In this document: one piece after another, positions 49,092 to 57,162 of the stretch
Numbering within the stretch: position 1 is the stretch's first letter
Layout: every line of letters starts with the position of its first letter
The notes under the pieces: generated by a model
Told to the model about the DNA's origin: nothing
The model's input: only the letters and a program-made list of their open reading frames with translations
Databases searched by the model: none
Made by a program: the position numbers and the translations under genes
Origin: Mayfieldus profundus
Lineage (GTDB): Bacteria; Actinomycetota; Thermoleophilia; Solirubrobacterales; 70-9
DNA: 64,000 nucleotides
Assembly: GCA_038040325.1 (NCBI GenBank)
Contig: JBBPIM010000004.1
Location: 1 to 64,000 of the forward strand
Direction of reading: 5' to 3'

Positions 49092-51815
49092 CTAGGGCTC
49101 GACCACCCGCCAGCGGCGCTTCGCCGGGGTGGGGTCGGTGTTGCCGGCGGCGTCAGTGGCCTTGACCCTGAACCTGTGCCTGCCGAGGTCGAGGTTTTTG
49201 AGCTTCTTCGGCGAGGTGCAGGGCTTGAACGCCCGCTTGTCGCGCTTGCACTTAAAGGTCGAGCCGGGCTCGTTGGAGCTGAACTTGAACTTCGCCCTGC
49301 GTTTGGTTGTCTTCCTGTTCGGGCCCTGGACGATCTTGGTTCGCGGCGCCGCCGTGTCCCCGCCGCCGAGAGGAATCAGCGTGAAGGTGGCGCTGACGTT
49401 GCGGTTGGCGGACATGGTCAGGTTGCAGGCGCCGACCCCCCCGCAGTCGACGCCCCAGCCGTTGAATGCCGAGCCGCTTCCGGCAGCCGCCGAGAGGCTC
49501 ACAAGGGTGCCGTGGGCATAGGACTCGGTGCAGTCCCCGGGGCAGTTGATCCCGGTGCCGGTCACGGTGCCCCCGCCGGTGCCCGCCGTCGACACCGTCA
49601 GCGTCTTGTTCGGTTCCGCGTTGAAGTTCGCCGTGACCGACTTGTCGGCGGTCATGTTCATCGTGCACTGGCTGCCGCTCGGGTTGTCGCAGGTCGTCCA
49701 GTTGGTGAAGCTGGAGCCGAGGCTGGGACTCGCGGTGAGAACCACGTTCGACCCGTCGGCGTACGTCTCCGTGCAGTCGCCCGGGCAGTTGATCCCCGTC
49801 CCGGTCACGGTCCCGCTGCCGGTGCCGGCCAGGTTTACGGTGAGCGTTCTCAGCGGGCCGGACGGCGGGGTGAGCATGAACAACTCCGCATCTCCACCGC
49901 CGGCGGCGCGGTTGTCGGTCCAGGCCGGGTAGTAGATCCCCTGGGCGACGTCGGAGCCCTCGTAATCCCCGTAGTCGAACCCGTCGCTGTTGGCGCCGCT
50001 GTAGTCCGACGCCGCTGTCGTGAACTGCTGCATGGACCCGTAGCTGACACCGCCGTTGGTCGAGATCACGTAGTACTGATGCGTCGTCTCGCGAGTGGCA
50101 TCGGCTTTGGTGCTGTAGAAGCTGGCCTCGATCGTTCCCGCCGCGGCCGAGGGGTCGGCGGCCAGCGTGGGGAAGAAATGGTCGTTGAGGGCGGTGGCGG
50201 TGTCGTCGGTGAGCCTCACGCCGGTGTTGGCGGCGGGGAAGGTGTTCGCGGCGCCCGCCGCGATGTAGCTGTCGAAGGTCCGGTCGGTCGCGCTCTCGGA
50301 GCAGCGAGTGGTGTTGTTGTTGCGCAACTCGCTCCAGACCACGTAAACGCGCCCGTCCGGGCCCACGTCCACGTAGGTGCTGGCGCTCACCCTGCCCCCT
50401 GGTGCGGAGATGATCGAGCAGAAGAAGGGCAGAGCCGACGCGCTGCCCGGGTCGAGGTCGGTGTCGACGTTCGACTCCTCGTTCCAGTTCGCCTCCACCG
50501 TGCAGTTCTCCCCTGCCAGGCATCGGTTGATCTCGATGTGATCCTGGTTGTAGTCCACCCAGGCCACGTAGACGTCGCCGTTCGGCGCCGCGGCCACCGA
50601 GGCGTAGATGTAGCCCCCCGCGGGACCGGTGACGTCCACGGGCTCGCTCCAGTTGGTCGGGTTGTCGCAGTTCGACGCCGTGGTGCCGTCGCACTCCGAG
50701 ATCACGATGTTCTGGCCGGGGTTCTCGGTCCACACGGCGTAGAGGCGGTAGCGCTTGGGGCTCGACGCCCAGGAGTCCACCCCGATCATGTTCTTGTCCT
50801 GCTGGCCGGTGGTGACGCGCCGGATCGCGGTGTTCTGGGCGTTGAAGGTCGTGGCGCTGGGGCCCGCTGCCCGGTTGATGATGATGTGACTGCTCGACCC
50901 CGTGGTGAGCACCGAGTACCAGAGATTTCCGCGGTCGTCGGCGGCGAGGGCCGGGTCGCAACAGAGGCTCAGGTTCTGCGTCCCACCCCCCTCGTCGGGC
51001 GGCATCAGCGTGGACGAGGGCAGCGCGTTGAGCACCTGGGTGCCGGGCTTCATCGAGTTGTTGGAGATCCAAGCCGGGGGGTTCCCGCTGGAGGGATTCG
51101 AGGCGGCGATCACGCGCTGCGAGTTGTCGAACTCGACGGCCGTGTAGACCTCTTGGTTGTCGCCGGAGTTGTTGCTGACGTTGTTGTTGGTCGATGGGCT
51201 GGGCAGCGCGCGTTCCCCGGTCGAGCCTGATGCCGCCGCTGACCCGGCACGCTCAGCGGCCGCCTGCGCTGCGTACTTATCGGGGGGCAGGCGGTTCTGG
51301 CCGTAGACGAGCAGCGAAGACCTCTCGATCACCCGACCCGTCCTGGGATCGACGAGGTCGAGCCGGTAGCGGCCTGGGGGCCGGTTGAGGTCGGAGAGAG
51401 TGAGCCTGCGGGACTCGGACCCGTCGAGTTCGAGCATGCGCGAGGCGAGTCCCACTCGCGTGATGTTGCGCCCGAACCGGGCGCTGTCCGGACGAGCAGG
51501 ACGGTAGATCCGGACCCGGATCTTGCGGGTCAGCGCCCTGCTCGGGTCGACCGTGACCCTGACGTCCTGGTCGGGAGCACCGGCGACGATCGCGGTGGGG
51601 CTGACTCGCAGGGAACCGAACGGCAGGGAGTGGCGTGACCGCGGCGGGGGTGCGGTGACCACCGGCTGGATGGGACCGATGGCGCTCCCGGCCTCGGACG
51701 ATGGCCGGACATCGCGGCCCCCGGGTTGGGCAGCCACGGCCGAGACGCCGAGCACCGATGCCCCCAGGCAGATCGCCAGGAACCCGCCCAGCCGGCGGCG
51801 AGAAATCCCGCTCAC
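49092..51815 (-). CDS. Large secreted BNR/sialidase-like protein with two InlB-type repeats
   Basis: A 907-residue exported protein. The signal peptide is about residues 1-29. The central region (about 200-640) looks like a beta-propeller with BNR-like blades (LAADDRGNLWYSVLTTG, YVDVGPDGRVYVVWSELR, YYVISTNGGVSYGSMQQFTT). Two divergent InlB B-repeats follow, each containing GTVTGTGINCPGDCTE. The last ~80 residues form a Cys-containing domain (GSTFKCKRDKRAFKPC and ATDAAGNTDPTPAKRRWRV). Similar C-terminal domains occur in the neighbouring protease. It probably binds or cleaves glycans at the surface. Enzymatic residues are not clear. Confidence 0.8.
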   Translation of the reverse strand: MSGISRRRLGGFLAICLGASVLGVSAVAAQPGGRDVRPSSEAGSAIGPIQPVVTAPPPRSRHSLPFGSLRVSPTAIVAGAPDQDVRVTVDPSRALTRKIRVRIYRPARPDSARFGRNITRVGLASRMLELDGSESRRLTLSDLNRPPGRYRLDLVDPRTGRVIERSSLLVYGQNRLPPDKYAAQAAAERAGSAAASGSTGERALPSPSTNNNVSNNSGDNQEVYTAVEFDNSQRVIAASNPSSGNPPAWISNNSMKPGTQVLNALPSSTLMPPDEGGGTQNLSLCCDPALAADDRGNLWYSVLTTGSSSHIIINRAAGPSATTFNAQNTAIRRVTTGQQDKNMIGVDSWASSPKRYRLYAVWTENPGQNIVISECDGTTASNCDNPTNWSEPVDVTGPAGGYIYASVAAAPNGDVYVAWVDYNQDHIEINRCLAGENCTVEANWNEESNVDTDLDPGSASALPFFCSIISAPGGRVSASTYVDVGPDGRVYVVWSELRNNNTTRCSESATDRTFDSYIAAGAANTFPAANTGVRLTDDTATALNDHFFPTLAADPSAAAGTIEASFYSTKADATRETTHQYYVISTNGGVSYGSMQQFTTAASDYSGANSDGFDYGDYEGSDVAQGIYYPAWTDNRAAGGGDAELFMLTPPSGPLRTLTVNLAGTGSGTVTGTGINCPGDCTETYADGSNVVLTASPSLGSSFTNWTTCDNPSGSQCTMNMTADKSVTANFNAEPNKTLTVSTAGTGGGTVTGTGINCPGDCTESYAHGTLVSLSAAAGSGSAFNGWGVDCGGVGACNLTMSANRNVSATFTLIPLGGGDTAAPRTKIVQGPNRKTTKRRAKFKFSSNEPGSTFKCKRDKRAFKPCTSPKKLKNLDLGRHRFRVKATDAAGNTDPTPAKRRWRVVEP

Positions 51816-51877
51816 GGTCCCGAGGTTACCCCTGGTCGTCGGCCGCCGTCAAGACGGGCTGCATACCATGTGTGGCC

Positions 51878-53221
51878 ATGGGGGCGAGGGCGAGACGGTT
51901 TGCCATTCTCGCGGCCGCGACAGGGATGCTGATCCTCACGCCCGCGGTTTCGCTCTCGGGCGCCGCGGCTGACGAGAACGCACGGGCGAACCGGGGGGCC
52001 GAGGTGGCGCCCGGCGTCTTCCTCGCCGGCGTCGAGGCTGCCTCGACACCCACCGGCGCGACCGCCCCGCCCCGGGCCCAAGGCACACGCACCCGCGAGC
52101 CGCGCATCGTGGGCGGGACCACGACGACGATCGAGGAGTGGCCGTGGCAGGTTGCCGTCGCGGACAACCCCGCGCTGTACAGCGGCAACGGCTTCCAGCG
52201 GCAGTTCTGCGGCGGCTCGCTCGTCGCCCCCACGATCGTCATCACTGCCGCTCATTGCGCGTTTGACGTCTTCGACGGCGGCAACGACTTCGACGATCCG
52301 GAGAACTTCTCGGTGATCACGGGTCGCACGACGCTCTCCAGCAGCCAGGGGCAGGAGATCGACGTCGACAGCATCTGGTTTCCGGCCAACGGGATGGGTC
52401 AGCGGCTTTACAACCCCAACACCGACGAATGGGACGCGATCGTGCTGGTGCTGGCTTCGCCTTCGAGCTCGGGCACGATCAAGATCGCGGGGGCCGACGA
52501 GACGGCGCTGTGGGCCGCGGACAGCGTGGCGTGGGCCACCGGCTGGGGCACGACATCCTCCGGCGGCTCTAGAAGCGACACCCTGCGCGAGGTCCAGTTC
52601 CACATGATCGCCGACTCGACCTGCGGCTCACCGACCGTCTACGGCTCGGAGTTCAAGGCGCAGACGATGGTCTGCGCCGGCGAGTTAACCGGCGGCAAGG
52701 ACACCTGCCAGGGCGACAGCGGCGGGCCGCTCACGGTCCCGATGGCGGGTGGCGGGTTTCGCCTCGTCGGCGACACGAGCTGGGGCTTCGGATGCGCGCT
52801 TCCCAACAACCCCGGCGTCTACGGCCGCCTCGCCGCCGACCCGATGCGAACCGTCTTTCGCAACGCCATTCTCGGCCTGGCCGGCGTCGACGTGGTCGGC
52901 TCGGGGGGCACGCCGCCGGCTGTACCCTCATCAACGGACACCGACTCCCCCGAGACGACGATCACCAAGCACCCCAAGAAGCACGTCGAAAGCAGCCAGC
53001 AGAAGGTCTCGGTCAGGTTCAAGTTCAGCTCCGACGAGGCGGGCTCGAGCTTCCAGTGCAGGCTCGACCAGCGCCCGCTGCGGTCCTGTTCGGGGCCGAG
53101 GGACTACCGGGTCGGGACCCCGGACAACCCGCGCAAGCACCTGTTCAAGGTGTTTGCGACCGACCCGGCCGGGAACCGCGACCCGACCCCGGGGAAGTTC
53201 AGGTTCAGGGCCTCGAGTTGA
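51878..53221 (+). CDS. Secreted trypsin-like serine protease (S1A)
   Basis: A 447-residue exported protease. The signal peptide covers about residues 1-36. A propeptide precedes the activation site R|IVGG (EPRIVGGTTTT). The catalytic triad is visible as His in TAAHCAFD, Asp in EWDAIVLVLA and Ser in CQGDSGGPL. The Asp six residues before the Ser (GGKDTCQGDSGG) predicts trypsin-like cleavage after Lys/Arg. The C-terminal ~90 residues form the same Cys-containing domain as the divergent large protein (GSSFQCRLDQRPLRSC, ATDPAGNRDPTPGKFRF). ATG 51878 is chosen as the signal-peptide start. Confidence 0.92.
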   Translation: MGARARRFAILAAATGMLILTPAVSLSGAAADENARANRGAEVAPGVFLAGVEAASTPTGATAPPRAQGTRTREPRIVGGTTTTIEEWPWQVAVADNPALYSGNGFQRQFCGGSLVAPTIVITAAHCAFDVFDGGNDFDDPENFSVITGRTTLSSSQGQEIDVDSIWFPANGMGQRLYNPNTDEWDAIVLVLASPSSSGTIKIAGADETALWAADSVAWATGWGTTSSGGSRSDTLREVQFHMIADSTCGSPTVYGSEFKAQTMVCAGELTGGKDTCQGDSGGPLTVPMAGGGFRLVGDTSWGFGCALPNNPGVYGRLAADPMRTVFRNAILGLAGVDVVGSGGTPPAVPSSTDTDSPETTITKHPKKHVESSQQKVSVRFKFSSDEAGSSFQCRLDQRPLRSCSGPRDYRVGTPDNPRKHLFKVFATDPAGNRDPTPGKFRFRASS

Positions 53222-54401
53222 CGAAGTCGGTCAGCTCGAAGCGCGGCTCCTCGTCGAACACGTCCCGCAACCGCTTGCGGAAGGCGTTGTAGCGGCGCTC
53301 GGCGTCACCGTGGCGACCCTGCTCGAGCAACAGCCCGATCAGGGCGTGGTGCAGCCGCTGGTCGAGCGGCCACAGGTCGATGCAGCGCTCGAGGTAGCTG
53401 CGGGCGGTCGCGGCGTCGTCGTTGGCGCGGCAGTGTTCGACCAGCACGCTCACAGCCTGATAGGCGAGGTTTCGGAACCTCTCGCGCTCCGGGAAGGCCC
53501 ACTCGGCGTACGGCTCTTCCTCGAACAGATCGCCCCTGTAGAGATCCAGTGCCTGCTTCAGGCTGGCCACCGCGTCCGGCCTCTTGTCGAGCGTCGTCGC
53601 GGGCACCTGCTCCGCGACCGCGGCCAATGTCTCGAAGTCGTCCAGGTCCACCGCCACGCGCGGGTCGAGCGCGTAGGTGCTGCTCGTGGATGTGATGAAC
53701 GCCGACGGAGCCCTTGAGGCCCGCCCGGGCTCGAGCCGCTCGCGCAGGGCGTGGACGAAAAAGCGCACCGTGCTCCGCCCAGGTCGCTCCGCGCGGGGCC
53801 ACAGGGCCTCGACGATCTCGTCCACGTGCGCCGGGCGGCCGCGGCGGGAGACCAGGTACTTGAGCAGCTGTCCGGGGCGCTGCAGCAGCCAATCCCCCTC
53901 GACCGCGATCCCCTCCACCTCGACCTCGGTCCTGCCGAGCGCCCGGATCTGAAGTTCCGGCTCCGAGTCCCAGTGGACCTTGGTGCGGCGGCGGCGGTCG
54001 TGCAGGGGCGCTGGGCGCAGGTGCATCACCACCGTCGAGCCGTCCTCGGCGAGCCGGGCCGCCGTAATCCACGCGGCGTGTGTGGGCCGCTCGGCGGGCA
54101 GGCCGATCCGGAGCTCCGTCAGCGGCTCTTCCGATTCTGCGGCAAGCCTGGCGATGCAGTGCTGGTGGAGGGGCTCGTGACGGTGGCAGCCGAACAGCGA
54201 GCAGCAGGTCGCCTCATCCGGCCAGCTGCCGTGTGCCGCCGCCACGGTTCGCCGGGCCGTTTCGTTGGCATCGATGACGACGCCCTCGCCGTCGGTGACG
54301 AGGACGCCGAAGCGCAGCTCGTCGAGGATCCTGCCCGCGGCGGCAGCCGCCGGCCGATCCGAGTCGTCGGGTTTTCCAACTGCCGTGGTCGTTTTCAACA
54401 T
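53205..54401 (-). CDS. PAS plus BTAD transcriptional activator (SARP-like)
   Basis: A 398-residue regulator. Residues about 20-130 form a PAS-like domain (LRFGVLVTDGEGVVIDANETARR) holding a dense Cys/His cluster, CCSLFGCHRHEPLHQHC. A winged-helix DNA-binding domain (LGRTEVEVEGIAVEGDWLLQRPGQLLKYLVSRRGRPAHVDEIVEALWP) follows, and then the BTAD helical domain (VDLDDFETLAAVAEQ to LLEQGRHGDAERRYNAFRKRL). It faces the polysaccharide cluster across a 261-base gap with an operator-like palindrome and may control it. Its 3' end overlaps the protease gene by 17 bases. Confidence 0.9.
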   Translation of the reverse strand: MLKTTTAVGKPDDSDRPAAAAAGRILDELRFGVLVTDGEGVVIDANETARRTVAAAHGSWPDEATCCSLFGCHRHEPLHQHCIARLAAESEEPLTELRIGLPAERPTHAAWITAARLAEDGSTVVMHLRPAPLHDRRRRTKVHWDSEPELQIRALGRTEVEVEGIAVEGDWLLQRPGQLLKYLVSRRGRPAHVDEIVEALWPRAERPGRSTVRFFVHALRERLEPGRASRAPSAFITSTSSTYALDPRVAVDLDDFETLAAVAEQVPATTLDKRPDAVASLKQALDLYRGDLFEEEPYAEWAFPERERFRNLAYQAVSVLVEHCRANDDAATARSYLERCIDLWPLDQRLHHALIGLLLEQGRHGDAERRYNAFRKRLRDVFDEEPRFELTDFVNSRP

Positions 54402-54536
54402 CCGCTCAGGCGCCTCCCACTAATTGAACCAAGTCGCCGCGCCCGCCGCGATCCCCGTCCGCACTTCTCACTGCCATCCCGTACTCGATATTTGCACTAA
54501 CAGGGAACTAACGCCACCCAAACCGGCCTCAAACGG

Positions 54537-54565
54537 TCCGTGCGTATAAGTGGCTACGGCACGGA
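54537..54565. promoter_or_regulatory. Operator-like inverted repeat upstream of the polysaccharide cluster
   Basis: TCCGTGC (54537-54543) and GCACGGA (54559-54565) are perfect seven-base arms, 22 bases centre to centre (two helical turns), flanking a TATAAG -10-like box. They lie between the BTAD regulator and the first glycosyltransferase gene. Nothing else recognisable is seen in this 261-base gap. Confidence 0.45.
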
Positions 54566-54662
54566 AACGGCGCGTTGACGGCCCTTTGCCAACATCGCGA
54601 CCTGGCGTTCTTGAAGTGGACCTGGATGTCCGAGGGGGGAGCACCCAACGTCTTCAGATTTA

Positions 54663-56351
54663 ATGGAAGCTCAGTCCATTTCAAAAACCGACCAGTCTCT
54701 TGACCTCCCCGCTTCCGGGGAGGCGGTTCCCGCAAACCCGGCGACGTTCGAGTCGGGGCCTCTTGCCGCAGACCTGCCTGAGTCCCCGCAGCGTCAACGC
54801 CGGGGACTTGCCTTGCCCAGCGTCGCCGTCCCTCGCTGGGTGGGCATCGCGGTCGATTACTTCGCTGCCTCGGCCGGGCTGCTCGCGATCACGCTTCTGG
54901 GCGGAGGCTCTCTTTCGCCCACGGCGCTTCTCGCGCCCATGCTGCTGGTCTATTTCAACTGGGCGATCGGCCTCTACGGGCCCTCCCTGGCGGGACGCCA
55001 GACGACCGGGCGCCCCCGCACCCCCCTCGCACTGCTGCTCACCACAGGCATTTTCGCGTGGTGCGCGGGGGTCATCGAAAGCTCGTCCATCGGTGGAGGC
55101 AGTCTCGGCGCGGTCGACCAGCTGGTCCTCTGGGGCGGGGTGTTTGCCTCCGGACTCGCGAACCGAAGCACCGCGGCCGGCGCGGTCAAGCGCGCTGATC
55201 CTGAGCGCTGGCTCGTGGTGGGTGGGATCGGCGGCATCGAGCGGCTCGAGTACGCCCTTCGCGGGGATCGGGACCAAAATCTGGCACGGATCGTCGCTGC
55301 GCAGCCGATTCCGTCGAATGGGACCGTGCCGCTGGAGCGTCGTTCGGAGGCAATGGCCGCCGTCGAGAGCAGTGACGTGGATCGCGTGGTGCTCGCGCTC
55401 GGGGCCGTCGATTCCGGCACCGCACTCGAGCTCGTTCACACCTTCAAGGCGCTCGGTGTTCCGGTCAGCCTGCTCGAGCCGCCGCCGGATCTGACCGAAG
55501 GCCTGCCGCTCGCGGAGAGGCGGGTCGGACAGCTGCCGGTTGTCGACGTCGGACAGCTCACCCGTAACGGGCACGCCTCGCAGAACGGACACGCCGCCAC
55601 CAACGGAAATGCCGCCATGAACGGACACGCCGCCACCAACGGACACACCGCCACCAACTGGCACGCCGCTCGAAACGGCTGGAGGCCGCGCGTGAGCGTG
55701 ATCATCCCGGCGCTCAACGAGGAGGAGAACCTGCCCCATGTCCTCGAGCGGCTCCCGGCACGCCTGCACGAAGTGATCCTGGTCGACGGCAGCTCCAACG
55801 ACCAGACGGTGGAGGTCGCGATCAGGGAGCGACCCGGGATCCGTGTCCTCGCCCAGTCCGGACGCGGCAAGGGCGACGCCCTGCAGACGGGCTTCGCCGC
55901 GGTGACCGGAGACGTCATCGTCACCCTCGACGCCGACGGGTCTGCCGACCCGGCGGAGATCCCGCGCTTCGTCGAAACCCTCATGGCCGGGTCGGACTTC
56001 GCCAAGGGGTCCCGTTTCGTGGGTGACGGGGGAAGCGACGACATCACAGCGATCCGCCAGCTGGGCAACTGGGCGCTGAACACGACCGCAAACGCGCTCT
56101 ACGGAACCCGCCACAGCGACCTCTGCTACGGCTACAACGCCTTCTGGACCCGTTGCCTTCCCTACATCTCGCTCGACGTCACGGGATTCGAGGTCGAGAC
56201 TCTGATGACCCTGCGATCCGCAAAGGCGGGACTGAAGGTCAGCGAGGTGCCGAGCTACGAGGCCAAGCGCCTGCACGGAAAGAGCAACCTGAAGATCTGG
56301 CGGGACGGCTTCCGGGTGCTGAGGACGATCATCAGGGAGCGCCAAGCGTAG
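54663..56351 (+). CDS. Chimeric glycosyltransferase: polyprenyl-phosphotransferase-type N-terminus joined to a GT2 domain
   Basis: A 562-residue membrane protein. Residues 55-165 hold four hydrophobic segments and residues 180-300 a Rossmann-like part (WLVVGGIGGIERLEYALRGD), as in the N-terminus of polyprenyl glycosylphosphotransferases. The catalytic sugar-phosphate transferase domain is absent. Instead a ~38-residue linker of NGHAAT repeats leads to a GT2 domain (VSVIIPALNEEENLPHVLERLP, VTLDADGSADPAEIP) resembling dolichol-phosphate mannose synthase. It may make or move a lipid-linked sugar. First gene of the cluster. Its end overlaps the convergent methyltransferase gene by 20 bases. Confidence 0.85.
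   Translation: MEAQSISKTDQSLDLPASGEAVPANPATFESGPLAADLPESPQRQRRGLALPSVAVPRWVGIAVDYFAASAGLLAITLLGGGSLSPTALLAPMLLVYFNWAIGLYGPSLAGRQTTGRPRTPLALLLTTGIFAWCAGVIESSSIGGGSLGAVDQLVLWGGVFASGLANRSTAAGAVKRADPERWLVVGGIGGIERLEYALRGDRDQNLARIVAAQPIPSNGTVPLERRSEAMAAVESSDVDRVVLALGAVDSGTALELVHTFKALGVPVSLLEPPPDLTEGLPLAERRVGQLPVVDVGQLTRNGHASQNGHAATNGNAAMNGHAATNGHTATNWHAARNGWRPRVSVIIPALNEEENLPHVLERLPARLHEVILVDGSSNDQTVEVAIRERPGIRVLAQSGRGKGDALQTGFAAVTGDVIVTLDADGSADPAEIPRFVETLMAGSDFAKGSRFVGDGGSDDITAIRQLGNWALNTTANALYGTRHSDLCYGYNAFWTRCLPYISLDVTGFEVETLMTLRSAKAGLKVSEVPSYEAKRLHGKSNLKIWRDGFRVLRTIIRERQA
55566..55679 (+). repeat. 18-bp tandem repeats encoding NGHAAT linker
   Basis: About six imperfect copies of an 18-base unit (AACGGACACGCCGCCACC type) encode the hexapeptide linker inside the chimeric glycosyltransferase. 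Copy number could vary between strains. Confidence 0.85.
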
Positions 56352-57132
56352 CTTCGCCTCGCAGCTTTCGGATCACGCAGACGACCCAGCCAGCCCCTTC
56401 GTCTTTGTCGTTGGACTCCAACCTGCAGTGGGTCTCAGCCCGGCCGGCAAGCGTCTCGGTCAAGTCGGACTCGTATCCCGGTCGCCAGATCACGAACCGG
56501 CCGTCTCGCTCGTCGAAGTTCCACTGGTGGAGCTGGACGTAGGCCTGGTTGACCGCCTCGTTGCGCACATGCCGCAGGACCACATACCCCTCCGGACGCA
56601 CGACGCCGAGCATGTTTTCGATGATCAGCACCGGATCAACGGCGTGATCGAGCGCATTTCGCGAGTAGGCGATGTCGAATCGGTCGGGCCCGAAGCGCTG
56701 CAACAGCCGCTCTCCCTCCGCCCGCTCTGTGCGGGCCGGGGGGTCGATGCCTCGTTTAGCCAGCAGGCGTCCGTACTGATCGGCCAGAGGATCCACCGGG
56801 GTCAGAGACAGCGTCTTGCCAGGGAACCGGTAGCCCACCCCTGACACCGGGCCCGCGCCGACGTCAAGGATCGAGACCTGCTTCTGCGCAAGGCTCGCCA
56901 GGACCTCGCAAAGGGCCGGGTCGGCAACCTCCGCGTTCGGGTCGAGGCGATAGCTGTAGTCGTTCGCCCACTTGCCACCCTGGTTCGACAGCCAATCCCG
57001 CCAGTAATCGACCTCTTCTCGTAGCGCACGCCTGCGGGCGCGGACTGGGTCGCTACGGGTCCGCCATCCCTGCTCACCCCGACGACCGAAGCCGCGAGCA
57101 AGGCGGCCGGCGATCGCACGAAAATCCCGCAT
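56332..57132 (-). CDS. Class I SAM-dependent methyltransferase
   Basis: A 266-residue methyltransferase. The AdoMet-binding motif I is VSILDVGAGPVSGVGYRF. Motif II is TPVDPLADQYGRLL with the acidic residue. DRFDIAYSRNALDHAVDPVLIIENMLGVVRPEGYVVLRH is the late motif. A substrate in the polysaccharide cluster (sugar or lipid) is suggested by position only. ATG 57132 is chosen because TAGGGT (57140-57145) ends seven bases before it. The GTG nine bases upstream overlaps that box. Confidence 0.85.
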   Translation of the reverse strand: MRDFRAIAGRLARGFGRRGEQGWRTRSDPVRARRRALREEVDYWRDWLSNQGGKWANDYSYRLDPNAEVADPALCEVLASLAQKQVSILDVGAGPVSGVGYRFPGKTLSLTPVDPLADQYGRLLAKRGIDPPARTERAEGERLLQRFGPDRFDIAYSRNALDHAVDPVLIIENMLGVVRPEGYVVLRHVRNEAVNQAYVQLHQWNFDERDGRFVIWRPGYESDLTETLAGRAETHCRLESNDKDEGAGWVVCVIRKLRGEATLGAP

Positions 57133-57139
57133 TCGACCC

Positions 57140-57155
57140 ACCCTAGCCTTAACAT
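57140..57155. promoter_or_regulatory. Paired divergent leaderless -10 boxes
   Basis: TAGGGT on the minus strand (57140-57145) lies seven bases before ATG 57132. TAACAT on the plus strand (57150-57155) lies seven bases before GTG 57163. The two genes therefore share a very short back-to-back promoter region. Confidence 0.45.
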
Positions 57156-57162
57156 CGCCGGC

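Noticed and set aside
55566..55679. CRISPR-like array
   Set aside because: The 18-bp units have no spacers and encode an in-frame hexapeptide linker.
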